From Pseudomonas azotoformans (GTDB lineage: Bacteria > Pseudomonadota > Gammaproteobacteria > Pseudomonadales > Pseudomonadaceae): a stretch of DNA of 64,000 nucleotides. Under the pieces are notes generated by a model. That model made no database searches, had not been told where the DNA came from, and worked only from the letters and a program-made list of their open reading frames with translations. The DNA lies in assembly GCF_900103345.1 (NCBI RefSeq), contig NZ_LT629702.1:4813501-4877500 (forward strand), in the 5' to 3' direction. This document shows positions 37,862 to 46,913 of the stretch, one piece after another. A program made the position numbers and the translations under genes. Position 1 is the first letter of the stretch; each line of letters opens with the position of its first letter.

Positions 37862-37876
37862 ATGCCGATTCGGCAT
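37862..37876. promoter_or_regulatory. perfect palindrome in the gltP leader
   Basis: ATGCCGATTCGGCAT is a perfect 7+1+7 palindrome just downstream of the predicted start of transcription. It could be a second operator or an RNA hairpin. Confidence 0.4.
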
Positions 37877-38066
37877 AGGGTAGGCGTTTACGGCATTAGA
37901 CGTCGCCCCCTTGCATGGGAATAGTTGCGCCTTTTTTCGCCTGCCAGTAAGCCATTTCGGCCACGCTGCGGTGACCTTCCATGGAGGCAGATGCACACAC
38001 TTTTTCGCTCTCGAGCGTTGCGGCTGGCGCATTTGCCTTAAGTTCACTTGAAGTAAGGGTAATGAC

Positions 38067-39398
38067 ATGAAGAAGGCAAAGCTAAGCCTCGCCTGGCAGA
38101 TCCTCATCGGTTTGGTGCTGGGGATCGCAATCGGTGCAGTGCTTAACCATTTCAGTGCTGAAAAGGCCTGGTGGATCAGCAATGTGTTGCAGCCAGCGGG
38201 CGATATCTTTATCCGCCTGATCAAGATGATCGTGATCCCGATTGTGATTTCCTCGCTGATCGTTGGCATCGCCGGTGTCGGTGACGCGAAGAAGCTCGGG
38301 CGCATCGGCGTCAAGACCATCCTTTACTTCGAGATCGTCACCACCATCGCCATCGTGGTCGGCCTGCTGCTGGCCAACCTGTTCCACCCGGGCGCGGGTA
38401 TCGACATGAGTACCCTGGGTACCGTCGACATCTCCAAATACACCGCTACCGCCGCCGAAGTGCAGCATGAGCATGCGTTCATCCAGACCATCCTCAACCT
38501 GATCCCATCGAATATCTTTGCCGCCGTTGCCCGTGGCGAGATGCTGCCGATCATCTTCTTCTCGGTGCTGTTCGGCCTTGGCTTGTCGAGCCTCAAGCCT
38601 GAGCTGCGCGAGCCGCTGGTAACCATGTTCCAGGGCGTGTCCGAGAGCATGTTCAAAGTCACCCACATGATCATGAAGTACGCCCCCATCGGCGTATTCG
38701 CACTGATCGCGGTGACCGTCGCCAACTTCGGCTTCGCCTCGCTGCTGCCACTGGCCAAGCTGGTGATTCTGGTTTACGTCGCCATCCTGTTCTTCGCTTT
38801 TGTGATCCTCGGCCTGATTGCCCGCCTGTTCGGCTTCTCGGTGATCAAGCTGATGCGCATCTTCAAGGATGAGCTGGTACTGGCCTACTCCACTGCCAGT
38901 TCCGAAACCGTGTTGCCGCGTGTGATCGAGAAGATGGAAGCCTACGGCGCGCCGAAAGCCATCTGCAGTTTCGTGGTGCCGACCGGTTACTCGTTCAACC
39001 TCGACGGTTCGACCCTGTACCAGAGCATCGCGGCGATCTTTATCGCCCAGCTGTATGGCATCGACCTGTCGATCGGCCAGCAACTGATGCTGGTGCTGAC
39101 CCTGATGGTCACCTCCAAAGGTATCGCCGGCGTACCGGGCGTATCCTTCGTGGTGCTGCTGGCCACCCTGGGCAGCGTGGGTATTCCGCTGGAAGGCCTG
39201 GCGTTCATCGCCGGTGTCGACCGCATCATGGACATGGCGCGTACTGCCCTGAACGTGATCGGCAACGCCCTGGCTGTGCTGGTGATCTCCCGTTGGGAAG
39301 GCATGTACGACGACGCCAAGGGCGAGCGCTACTGGAACTCGCTGCCGCACTGGCGCACCAAGACCGCCGCACCGGTCGCCCAGGCGACCCGTAGCTGA
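38067..39398 (+). CDS. gltP: glutamate/aspartate:proton (dicarboxylate) symporter GltP
   Basis: The 443-residue DAACS-family transporter has about eight helices and re-entrant hairpins. The Ser-rich hairpin AYSTASSETVLPR and the substrate-site motif SLPVGYSFNLDG-like sequence (VPTGYSFNLDGSTLY) are intact. It imports glutamate and aspartate, possibly C4-dicarboxylates, with protons or sodium. The gene stands alone and ends in a strong terminator, so regulation is probably through its long upstream region. Confidence 0.94.
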   Translation: MKKAKLSLAWQILIGLVLGIAIGAVLNHFSAEKAWWISNVLQPAGDIFIRLIKMIVIPIVISSLIVGIAGVGDAKKLGRIGVKTILYFEIVTTIAIVVGLLLANLFHPGAGIDMSTLGTVDISKYTATAAEVQHEHAFIQTILNLIPSNIFAAVARGEMLPIIFFSVLFGLGLSSLKPELREPLVTMFQGVSESMFKVTHMIMKYAPIGVFALIAVTVANFGFASLLPLAKLVILVYVAILFFAFVILGLIARLFGFSVIKLMRIFKDELVLAYSTASSETVLPRVIEKMEAYGAPKAICSFVVPTGYSFNLDGSTLYQSIAAIFIAQLYGIDLSIGQQLMLVLTLMVTSKGIAGVPGVSFVVLLATLGSVGIPLEGLAFIAGVDRIMDMARTALNVIGNALAVLVISRWEGMYDDAKGERYWNSLPHWRTKTAAPVAQATRS

Positions 39399-39416
39399 TA
39401 GCGTGACGGCTTAAAG

Positions 39417-39444
39417 ACAAACCCCGGAAAATTCCGGGGTTTGT
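39417..39444. terminator. bidirectional terminator-like hairpin after gltP
   Basis: ACAAACCCCGGAA and TTCCGGGGTTTGT form a perfect 13-bp stem with a 2-base loop (AA), ending in TTTGTCG. Confidence 0.85.
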
Positions 39445-39497
39445 CGTTTCTGCCAGCCCCGCTATCATTCGCCCCATTCTTCGGGGGGATTCAACTG

Positions 39498-40727
39498 ATG
39501 CTCAATGGCCTGTGGCTTGGCTTCTTTGTCGTGGCAATGGTGTCGGCACTGGCGCAATGGCTGGTCGGCGGTAACGCCGGGATTTTTGCAGCGATGGTCG
39601 AAAGCATTTTCGCCATGGCCAAATTGTCGGTGGAAGTCATGGTGCTGCTGTTCGGCACCCTGACGTTGTGGCTGGGCTTTCTGCGTATCGCTGAAAAAGC
39701 CGGGATCGTCGATTGGCTGGCCAAGGCCCTCGGCCCGCTGTTCCGCCGCCTGATGCCGGAAGTGCCTGCCGGCCACCCGGCCATCGGCCTGATCACCCTC
39801 AACTTCGCCGCCAACGGCCTGGGCCTGGACAACGCCGCCACCCCCATCGGCCTCAAGGCCATGAAGGCCTTGCAGGAACTCAACCCCATCCCCAACACCG
39901 CCAGTAACGCGCAGATCCTGTTCCTGGTGCTCAATGCGTCTTCACTGACGCTGTTGCCGGTGACCATCTTCATGTACCGCGCCCAGCAAGGTGCGGCGGA
40001 CCCGACGCTGGTGTTCCTGCCGATTCTGCTGGCCACCAGCGCATCCACGCTGGTGGGCCTGCTTTCTGTGGCAATCATGCAGCGCCTGCGGCTGTGGGAC
40101 CCGGTGGTGCTGGCGTACCTGATTCCTGGCGCGCTGGTGCTGGGCGGCTTCATGGCGCTGCTGGCGACGCTCTCCGCCACGGCGTTGGCCGGGTTGTCCT
40201 CGATTCTGGGCAACCTCACGTTGTTTGGCCTGATCATGCTGTTCCTGGTGATCGGTGCGCTGCGCAAGGTCAAGGTCTACGAGGCGTTTGTCGAAGGCGC
40301 CAAGGAAGGCTTCGATGTGGCCAAGAACCTGCTGCCGTATCTGGTGGCGATGCTGTGTGCCGTCGGTGTATTGCGAGCGTCGGGCGCGTTGGACTTCGGC
40401 CTCGAAGGCATTCGCCATGTGGTCGCCTGGACCGGCATGGACACGCGCTTCGTCGATGCCTTGCCGACCGCGATGGTCAAGCCGTTCTCCGGTAGCGCTG
40501 CGCGGGCGATGTTGATCGAGACCATGCAGACCCAGGGTGTGGACAGCTTCCCGGCGTTGGTGGCGGCGACGATTCAGGGCAGTACCGAGACCACCTTCTA
40601 TGTGTTGGCGGTGTACTTCGGTTCGGTGGGTATTCAGCGGGCCAGGCATGCCGTGGGCTGTGCGTTGTTGGCGGAGTTTGCCGGTGTGGTGGCAGCGATT
40701 GCGGTGTGCTACTGGTTCTTCGGTTAA
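39498..40727 (+). CDS. nucleoside-recognition (SpmA/SpmB-like) membrane protein
   Basis: The 409-residue inner-membrane protein has about ten helices and two Gate-domain repeats, as in fused SpmA-SpmB proteins. The sequences AANGLGLDNAATPIGLKAM and TIQGSTETTFYVLAVYFGSVG are family landmarks. In Bacillus SpmA/SpmB affect spore core dehydration; in Gram-negatives the role is unknown and the nucleoside label is only the Pfam name. The start at 39498 (MLNGLWLGFF) follows GGGGGGAT. It lies after gltP, as in PAO1. Confidence 0.88.
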   Translation: MLNGLWLGFFVVAMVSALAQWLVGGNAGIFAAMVESIFAMAKLSVEVMVLLFGTLTLWLGFLRIAEKAGIVDWLAKALGPLFRRLMPEVPAGHPAIGLITLNFAANGLGLDNAATPIGLKAMKALQELNPIPNTASNAQILFLVLNASSLTLLPVTIFMYRAQQGAADPTLVFLPILLATSASTLVGLLSVAIMQRLRLWDPVVLAYLIPGALVLGGFMALLATLSATALAGLSSILGNLTLFGLIMLFLVIGALRKVKVYEAFVEGAKEGFDVAKNLLPYLVAMLCAVGVLRASGALDFGLEGIRHVVAWTGMDTRFVDALPTAMVKPFSGSAARAMLIETMQTQGVDSFPALVAATIQGSTETTFYVLAVYFGSVGIQRARHAVGCALLAEFAGVVAAIAVCYWFFG

Positions 40728-40740
40728 GGCTCGGATTGCT

Positions 40741-40812
40741 ATCGGGGGCAAGCCCCCTCCCACATTTGAATGTGTTCACAGATCAACCTGTGGGAGGGGG
40801 CTTGCCCCCGAT
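40741..40812. repeat. REPIN, family A
   Basis: Two inverted family-A units are separated by about 25 bp, in the ATCGGGGGC-first order. It lies between convergent genes. Confidence 0.9.
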
Positions 40813-40819
40813 GAGGCCT

Positions 40820-41431
40820 TCAGTGTTTAGCTGCACTATTGCCTTGCTGAACCACCCAATCCACCACCTGCTTATTCAACTGATCCCCCGCCTGCCCAAA
40901 CCCGGCGACCACCGCCGGCACCTTGGTGTCGCTGACCGGTTGCCTCACCTCAAACCGTCGGCTGGCAATAATCCGCTGATCACGCCCGCGCACCAGGCGC
41001 GCGTCCAGGCGAATCACCACCTCAACCGCACTGCCGTGATATTCACTCTGGAACGCCTGCAATTGCCCGCCCAGTTCATAGTCGGACTGCAGGTTGGTGT
41101 CATCGGTGCTCAGCAGCGTCACCCGGCTATCGCGCTGGAAGCCGTCCATGAAGCGGTTGCGCAGCAGCACCGGCGCCGGGTCGCTCCAGCGCGAGTTGGC
41201 ATAGCTGCTGATCAAGTCGCCATTGGGCACCACGGCAATGCGTGGGCTGTCGAGAAACTCGCTGGTCTGCGGCTTGTTCACGCGCAGTGACCAACTGACC
41301 GGCGCGCCCTGGCTGGCGGTTTGTGCCGAGGACAGGCGATACACATCTGAAGGATCGGCCTTGGGCAGGATCGAACACGCGCTCACCAGCGCCAGGGCCA
41401 ACGGGGCGATCATCTTGTAAGCACGCTTCAT
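40820..41431 (-). CDS. ABC-type lipid transport auxiliary lipoprotein (PqiC/MlaD-partner type)
   Basis: The 203-residue precursor has a lipobox (LVSAC), so it is acylated and probably sits in the outer membrane. The mature part has the ABC_trans_aux (PqiC-like) pattern: RIAVVPNGDLISSYANSRWSDPAPVLLRNRFMDGF, then LGGQLQAFQSEY. It is the last gene of a four-gene MCE operon and overlaps the MCE gene by 4 bp (ATGA). It probably docks the periplasmic MCE assembly at the outer membrane. Confidence 0.88.
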   Translation of the reverse strand: MKRAYKMIAPLALALVSACSILPKADPSDVYRLSSAQTASQGAPVSWSLRVNKPQTSEFLDSPRIAVVPNGDLISSYANSRWSDPAPVLLRNRFMDGFQRDSRVTLLSTDDTNLQSDYELGGQLQAFQSEYHGSAVEVVIRLDARLVRGRDQRIIASRRFEVRQPVSDTKVPAVVAGFGQAGDQLNKQVVDWVVQQGNSAAKH

Positions 41432-42366
41432 GGCGTGAACTCCTTGTTCTTGTCGCTGCCCAGCAGGTAACCGCTGGGGTTGGCTTCCAGGCGGCGGGAG
41501 ATGGCGCGCAGCGAACCGAGGGTTTCGCGCAGCTCGCGCACCGCCGGCGCCAGTTCGTTGAGGCCTTGCATGCCGCTGTTCACCGAGTCCTTGTTGTTGG
41601 TCAGCAAGGTGTTGATGGTCGCGGTGCTTTGTTCAAGGGATTTCATGGCCTGCTCGGCGCTGCTGAAGGCCTGCTTGCCTTGTTCGTTGAGCAAGCCATT
41701 GGCGTTGTGCATGAGCACGGTGGTCTGTTCCAGGGCGGCGGTCGCCTGTTTGCTCACCTGCATCAGTTGCTGCATCACCACTTTGATATCGCCACGCTGA
41801 TCGGCAATGGCGCCAGTGGTTTGCTGCAGGTTCTCCAGGGTGTTGCTCAGGCGCTCGACGTTCTCGCGGGAGAACATGTGATTGGCGTTGTGCAACAGCA
41901 GGTTGACGCTGGTCATCAGGTCGTTGCTGTTGTTGAGCAAGCGTGCGATGGGTGATGGCGAGGCGATGATCTGCGGCAAGTTACCGTCCTTGCCCTTGAG
42001 CTCGGGGCTTTGCGGGGTGCCGCCGCTGAGCTGAATGATCGAGGTGCCGGTGATGCCGGTCAGGGCGAGCTTGGCCTGGGTGTCCTCCTTGACCGGCGTC
42101 TGCCCGGCCAGGCGGATGCGCGCCAGCACGCGGCGCGGGTCCTTGGGGTCCAGGCTCAGGCTGATCACATCGCCCACCTTGATCCCGCTGTACTGCACCG
42201 AACTGCCTTGGGACAGGCCGCTGACCGCCTCGTTGAAGATCACTTCGTAGTCCTGGAAGGCGCTGTCGACGCTGGACTTGGCCAGCCACAGGCCGAACAG
42301 CATCGCGCCGACCACCACGATCACGCTGAACAGACCGATCATCACATGATGGGCTCGGGTTTCCAT
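41428..42366 (-). CDS. MCE-domain (MlaD-family) substrate-binding protein
   Basis: The 312-residue product has an N-terminal membrane anchor (about residues 8-30) and one MCE domain (about 38-120, with SGLSQGSSVQYSGIKVGDVISL). A long helical C-terminal region (about 150-300) contains heptad-like repeats. Such proteins form hexamers that carry phospholipid across the periplasm; the long helical tail suggests a needle or tube extension as in YebT/PqiB relatives. The start METRAHHVMIG lies two bases after the ATPase stop codon. Confidence 0.9.
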   Translation of the reverse strand: METRAHHVMIGLFSVIVVVGAMLFGLWLAKSSVDSAFQDYEVIFNEAVSGLSQGSSVQYSGIKVGDVISLSLDPKDPRRVLARIRLAGQTPVKEDTQAKLALTGITGTSIIQLSGGTPQSPELKGKDGNLPQIIASPSPIARLLNNSNDLMTSVNLLLHNANHMFSRENVERLSNTLENLQQTTGAIADQRGDIKVVMQQLMQVSKQATAALEQTTVLMHNANGLLNEQGKQAFSSAEQAMKSLEQSTATINTLLTNNKDSVNSGMQGLNELAPAVRELRETLGSLRAISRRLEANPSGYLLGSDKNKEFTP

Positions 42367-42367
42367 G

Positions 42368-43171
42368 TCATACCTCGTTGAGCGATTGAGCGGCATCCAA
42401 TGCCGCGCGGCCACGGGGGCCGTGGAAATATTCGTGGATCCATGCGTCATCGGTTTCCGAGACAACATCGATGGCATCGGCCACCAGCACTTTCTTTTGT
42501 GCCAGCACCGCCACGCGGTCGGTAATGGTGTACAGCGTGTCCAGGTCGTGGGTGACCAGGAACACGCTCAGGCCCAGCGCATCGCGCAGGGTCAGGATCA
42601 GTTGGTCGAATTGCGCCGCGCCGATCGGGTCGAGGCCGGCGGTGGGTTCGTCGAGGAACAGGATGTCCGGGTCCAGGGCCAACGCACGTGCCAGGGCGGC
42701 GCGCTTGATCATGCCGCCGGATAGCGATGCCGGGTATTTGTCGGCCGCCGACAGCGGCAGCCCGGCCAGGGCCAGCTTGACCGCGGCCAAGTGCTCGGCG
42801 TCGCGACGGCTGAGGCCGGCGTGTTCGATCAAGGGCAGCGCAACGTTTTCGGTAACGGTCAGCGAGGAAAACAGCGCGCCCTTCTGGAACAGTACGCCAA
42901 AGCGCCGTTCTACCAGGGAGCGCTCATGCTCGGGCAGGCTCGGCAGGTTCTTGCCGAACACGCGCACTTCGCCTGCGCTGGGCCGACGCAGGCCGACAAT
43001 GCTGCGCAACAGCACCGACTTGCCGCTGCCGGAGCCGCCGACCACGGCAAGGATCTCGCCCTTGTACAAATCCAGGTCGAGGTTTTCATGCACGCTCTGG
43101 CTGCCAAAGCGATTGCACAGGCCGCGCACTTCAATCACCGCCTCACTGGGCGCCCGGTGTAGACGACTCAC
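42368..43171 (-). CDS. lipid ABC transporter ATP-binding protein (MlaF-like)
   Basis: The 267-residue ATPase has Walker A (GGSGSGKSV), signature (LSGGMIKRAALARAL) and Walker B (ILFLDEPTAGLDPIG). The LSGGM form of the signature and the adjacent MCE gene place it in the MlaF/Ttg2A group. It energises lipid movement through the permease and MCE complex. Its start overlaps the permease stop codon (ATGA). Confidence 0.93.
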   Translation of the reverse strand: MSRLHRAPSEAVIEVRGLCNRFGSQSVHENLDLDLYKGEILAVVGGSGSGKSVLLRSIVGLRRPSAGEVRVFGKNLPSLPEHERSLVERRFGVLFQKGALFSSLTVTENVALPLIEHAGLSRRDAEHLAAVKLALAGLPLSAADKYPASLSGGMIKRAALARALALDPDILFLDEPTAGLDPIGAAQFDQLILTLRDALGLSVFLVTHDLDTLYTITDRVAVLAQKKVLVADAIDVVSETDDAWIHEYFHGPRGRAALDAAQSLNEV

Positions 43172-44316
43172 CAGCCCATCTCCATGAAAAACAGCGCGGC
43201 GACAGCATCCATCACGATCACCACAAAGATCGATTGCACCACGCTGGAGGTGGTGTGGGCGCCGACTGATTCAGCGCTGCCGCTGACCTTGAAGCCTTCC
43301 AGGCAACCAATCGCAGCGATCAGGAACGCAAAGATCGGCGCTTTGACCATGCCCACGAGGAAGTGCTGCACGCCGATGTCCGATTGCAGCAGCGAGAGGA
43401 ACATCGCCGGCGAAATATCCAGCGCCACCGCGCACACCACGCCGCCGCCGATGATGCCCGAGAGCATCGCCAGGAACGTCAGCATCGGCAGCGCCACCAG
43501 CAGCGCCAGCACGCGGGGCAGTACCAGCAGCTCCATCGGGTCCAGGCCCAGGGTGCGGATCGCGTCGATTTCTTCGTTGGCCTTCATTGAGCCGATCTGT
43601 GCGGTAAAGGCACTGGCGGTGCGGCCGGCGATCAGGATCGCGGTGAGCAAGACGCCGAATTCCCGTAGGAAAGAGAACGCCACCAGGTCCACCGTGAAGA
43701 TCGTCGCACCGAAGCTCTTGAGCACGGTGGCGCCGAGGAAGGCTACTACCGCACCCACCAGGAACGTCAGCAAAGCCACGATGGGCGCGGCATCCAGTCC
43801 GACCTGTTCGAGGTGCGCAACCATTGGCGTCACGCGCCAGCGCTTGGGGCGCAAAATGCTACGGGCGAAGGTTTCGAGAATCAGGCCGACGAAACCCAAG
43901 AGTTTCTTGGTGTCCTGCCAGACCGTGTCCACTGCTCGGCCGATACGTGCGAGGACCTGGATACCCGCCGCTTCTTCAGGGGCTTTTTCCGGCACGCAAA
44001 AATCATTCAGGGAGCGGTAGACGGTCTTGAGCAGCGCGCGGTCGGCGGCAGACAAGCTGCAATCGGTCTGTTCGGCGGACTGCTCGATGCGGGTCGGCCC
44101 CAGCAGTTCCACCAGCAACGAGGCGCCGGCCGTATCCAGGGCGCCGAGGCCGTTGAGGTCGATGCGCGCGCCGGCGTCGTATTGGCCGTCGAGCTTGTCC
44201 GACAGCTTTTTCAGGTTGGCATAGTGGGCAAGCGTCCAGTCCCCCGTAATCCGCAGTTGTGGCGGGGTGGTGGACGTATCGAGGTGGGCTGTGCCGGCCG
44301 TCGTGCTGGTGGTCAT
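43168..44316 (-). CDS. MlaE-family permease with N-terminal STAS-like domain
   Basis: The 382-residue protein combines a soluble N-terminal domain (about 1-110, with the STAS-like IDLNGLGALDTAGASLLVELLG core) and an MlaE membrane domain (about 150-382, five or six helices, with EFGVLLTAILIAGRTASAFTAQIGSMKANEEIDAI as hallmark). In the classical mla operon the STAS protein (MlaB) is separate; here it is fused to the permease. The ATG at 44316 is preceded by GGAG at short spacing; a GTG at 44343 is an alternative. It heads the four-gene operon. Confidence 0.88.
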   Translation of the reverse strand: MTTSTTAGTAHLDTSTTPPQLRITGDWTLAHYANLKKLSDKLDGQYDAGARIDLNGLGALDTAGASLLVELLGPTRIEQSAEQTDCSLSAADRALLKTVYRSLNDFCVPEKAPEEAAGIQVLARIGRAVDTVWQDTKKLLGFVGLILETFARSILRPKRWRVTPMVAHLEQVGLDAAPIVALLTFLVGAVVAFLGATVLKSFGATIFTVDLVAFSFLREFGVLLTAILIAGRTASAFTAQIGSMKANEEIDAIRTLGLDPMELLVLPRVLALLVALPMLTFLAMLSGIIGGGVVCAVALDISPAMFLSLLQSDIGVQHFLVGMVKAPIFAFLIAAIGCLEGFKVSGSAESVGAHTTSSVVQSIFVVIVMDAVAALFFMEMGW

Positions 44317-44370
44317 AAGCTCCGAGCTTGTTTGGCTATCCACAATTCCTACGTAATAGCACGATACGGC

Positions 44371-45402
44371 CTACTTTGGGTTGTCCGTTTGTGCTGAGTC
44401 CGTCACCTTGAAACGCAGCACGCCGATCACTTGCCCGTCTTCGGTCAGTACTCGCACCTGCCAGCGGCCCACGGCGTCGGCCGGGAAGTTCTGCTTGTGG
44501 GTCCAGGCGCGGTAGCCCTCTTTGCGCCCGCCGTGGATATCCAGGGCGATGCGGTCGACCTCTTGGCCGTTGAATTTCCACACGTGGTAGATGCGCTCAT
44601 CCAGCCCACGCGGCGCGTTGATCGCGGTGTAGGCGTACAACCCACCGCTGCGCAGCTGCGCGGCAGTAACTTCCTTGAGGTCGTCGCCTGGCGTGCGGTC
44701 CTGCAGTTGGGTGCTGATGGCCACTTCGGTCATCCACAGGGTGGCTGGTGGCACCCAACTGCGCAGGAACCACCCGGCGCAGCCGATAGCGGCGGTGACC
44801 CCGAGCAGCATCGCCCAGCCCTTGAGGCTGCGCAACGGCAGGCTTACCGCCAGGCTCGGGATCGACAACGCCATGGCCACGCCGAGGGCCAGCTTGTAAC
44901 TTTCGGCGGTGGTCAGGTGCAGGATGATCGGCAGCGCGGTGAGCAGTGCGGCGAACAGGGTCAGGGTATGCAGCGCCAGGAACAGTGAGCGCTTGGGCGC
45001 CAGCCACTTGTAGTACAGCGGGTCGATGATCGACACCAGCGCCGCCGCGCCGAGCAAGCCAGTGAATACCGATTGGCCGCTGTTCCACGCGGTGGTGACG
45101 AAAAAGAACGGCAGCACGAAAAACAGACTTTCCTGGTGGATCATCTGGGTTGCGTAGCGCAACAGCGGTTCGGGGATTTCGCGCTTGAAGACTTTGGTGA
45201 ACAGTTGGGTGAAGCTGTTCTCCAGCATCAGCCACAGCCAGCTCACCAACATGATCACCGCAATCCAGCTGGCCATGCCCTGCTGGCGATCCACCAGGAT
45301 GAAGCTGCACACACCCGAGATAAAACCGCCGAGTGCAATCACCCCTGGGTAGCGCTTCATCAGTTCGAGGACGCGCTGGATTAAGTGGGTCAGGTTTGGC
45401 AT
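44371..45402 (-). CDS. DUF5924/DUF2914 membrane protein
   Basis: The 343-residue protein has seven to eight hydrophobic segments up to residue ~230. It ends in a C-terminal periplasmic-like domain of DUF2914 type (LYAYTAINAPRGLDERIYHVWKFNGQEVDRIALDI, then GRWQVRVLTEDGQVIG). No enzymatic motif is visible. It lies upstream of the MCE operon on the same strand, separated from it by only 54 bp, so read-through is possible. Function is unknown. Confidence 0.82.
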   Translation of the reverse strand: MPNLTHLIQRVLELMKRYPGVIALGGFISGVCSFILVDRQQGMASWIAVIMLVSWLWLMLENSFTQLFTKVFKREIPEPLLRYATQMIHQESLFFVLPFFFVTTAWNSGQSVFTGLLGAAALVSIIDPLYYKWLAPKRSLFLALHTLTLFAALLTALPIILHLTTAESYKLALGVAMALSIPSLAVSLPLRSLKGWAMLLGVTAAIGCAGWFLRSWVPPATLWMTEVAISTQLQDRTPGDDLKEVTAAQLRSGGLYAYTAINAPRGLDERIYHVWKFNGQEVDRIALDIHGGRKEGYRAWTHKQNFPADAVGRWQVRVLTEDGQVIGVLRFKVTDSAQTDNPK

Positions 45403-45470
45403 TCGGCGCTTCGCAGTCTTGTAGGAAAAAATCCCAGACAGAATAACGTCTTAGGCCGTTGTACGGTGGC

Positions 45471-46856
45471 TCATTGCGCAATCCGTTTGCGATAAACCCG
45501 CACGCCAATCAGCACAAAGGCGATCAGTCCGAGCACTCCGGCGCCGATCCAGCTGAGAGCGTCGTAGCTGAGCAGCGGTTTCTCGATGCGCCAGTAACCG
45601 GGCTGCTTGAACACCTCGCGCATGGCCTGGTTGGTCTGGTCCAGGCTCACGGCCTTGATGCGTTTGGCCGGGTCGCTGAAGTGGCCGTTGTTGTAATCGG
45701 CGGACGCGCTCCAGTAGTAGTCGGCCAATGCGCTGTTGCCTTGCACGGCCCACGCCTGGCGCGCGATGGCAGCTTGTTGCAGGCGCGCAAACACTGCTGG
45801 GTCGAGGCCGTCCTTGAGCAGTCGGGCCTTGAGGTCCTGGAGTACGTGTTCCGCTTCGGGGAGGTTTTCCCGCTCAAGGTCGGCATTCAGGCTGAGGAAA
45901 CCGACACCGCCGAGTACTTCGCGCTCGCTCCATGGACCGTAGGACAAACCGTGCTTGAGGCGCAGTTGGCGATACAGCGCCCAGTCCAAGTAGTCCTTGA
46001 GCAGGTCGTAGGTTTCATCATGTCCGTCATCCAGCACCGGCTCGGGGAACAGCCAGTGCAACTTGGCGCTATTGCCGACCCAGCCGTGGATCAGTTCGCG
46101 ATGGCTGGCAGCGGCGTGCTGGATTTCCGGCAGCGCCGGATGCTCAGTAGGGTCGACCGGGTCGAGTTGGCCGTAGGTGCGTTCCAGGTAGGCCGGCAGC
46201 AGTTTGTCGAGGTCGCCGACGATGATCAGGGTCATGTTGTTGGGGGCATACCAGTGTGTGCGCAGGTCGTCCAGCTGGTCGCGGGTCAGGTGGTCGACCT
46301 CGGCGCGTTCGGCGCATTTGAGCCCCAGTTCGACGGCCAATTGGTTGCTGGCGGTGTGGCCCAGGTCCTGGCGGTCCAGCAGGCGTTGCAGGTGTGAGTA
46401 GTGGCCGCCGTCTTCGCGTTCGACGACCCGCTTGGCCGCGTTAATATTGGCGTCGGTCAGTTCGGTGCGGGTGATGATCGCCAGCAGCAGGTCCAGCACT
46501 TTGCGCTGGTTTTGCGCGGGCGCCTCGATCACAAAGGTGGTATCGGCGTTGCTGGTATAGGCGTTCCACTCGCCGCCGAGGGCTTGCATGCGGTCTTCCA
46601 GCTCGGCTTCGCCACCGCGGTCGATGCCGCTGAACAGCAAGTGTTCGAGCAGGTGTGGCAGCTCTTTGTCTGCGCAGTTGAAGTCATCCAGGCCTACGCC
46701 GACTACCAGACGGATGGCCACATGCCCACGCTCGGTGCCCGGTTTGAGCAACAATTGCAGGCCGTTGGGCAAGGTGTAGCCCTCGACTTGCAGGCGGTCA
46801 AAGGCAAAGGCGTGGGCAGATCCCATGAGCAGGCAAGCGAACAACAGGCGACGCAT
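45471..46856 (-). CDS. M16-family zinc metallopeptidase (pitrilysin-like)
   Basis: The 461-residue precursor has a signal peptide (MRRLLFACLLMGSAHAFA) and the inverted zinc motif HxxEH at residues 68-72 (PHLLEHLLF), as in insulinase/pitrilysin peptidases. An acidic third ligand is likely in KRVVEREDGG. The LRTHWYAPNNMTLIIVGDL segment is typical of the M16 N-terminal domain. A C-terminal membrane helix (about 435-455) and basic tail would anchor it to the inner membrane facing the periplasm, which is less usual for M16. AGGAAGC precedes the ATG at 46856. Confidence 0.9.
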   Translation of the reverse strand: MRRLLFACLLMGSAHAFAFDRLQVEGYTLPNGLQLLLKPGTERGHVAIRLVVGVGLDDFNCADKELPHLLEHLLFSGIDRGGEAELEDRMQALGGEWNAYTSNADTTFVIEAPAQNQRKVLDLLLAIITRTELTDANINAAKRVVEREDGGHYSHLQRLLDRQDLGHTASNQLAVELGLKCAERAEVDHLTRDQLDDLRTHWYAPNNMTLIIVGDLDKLLPAYLERTYGQLDPVDPTEHPALPEIQHAAASHRELIHGWVGNSAKLHWLFPEPVLDDGHDETYDLLKDYLDWALYRQLRLKHGLSYGPWSEREVLGGVGFLSLNADLERENLPEAEHVLQDLKARLLKDGLDPAVFARLQQAAIARQAWAVQGNSALADYYWSASADYNNGHFSDPAKRIKAVSLDQTNQAMREVFKQPGYWRIEKPLLSYDALSWIGAGVLGLIAFVLIGVRVYRKRIAQ

Positions 46857-46913
46857 AACAAGCTTCCTGGCGAGTGAGGTCATTTTTAACTGACTTCACG
46901 GGCCACCGTACGT

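Larger units (their letters stand above)
37341..38066. other. 726-bp non-coding region before gltP
   Basis: No convincing gene is seen. The left half holds a run of hairpins (37383-37406, 37411-37433 and 37534-37567). The right half holds an inverted repeat pair (37698-37710 with 37803-37818), a promoter with a palindrome in its spacer (37823-37850) and a second palindrome (37862-37876). The right half is probably the gltP regulatory region; the left half is unexplained. Confidence 0.6.

Noticed and set aside
38010..38045. Possible sigma-54 promoter before gltP (TGGCGCATTTGCC)
   Set aside because: The GG-to-GC spacing is 7 bp instead of 10 bp, so it cannot act as a -24/-12 element.
37850..38320. 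Minus-strand open frame across the gltP start
   Set aside because: It overlaps the 5' end of gltP, has no ribosome-binding site and shows no domain.
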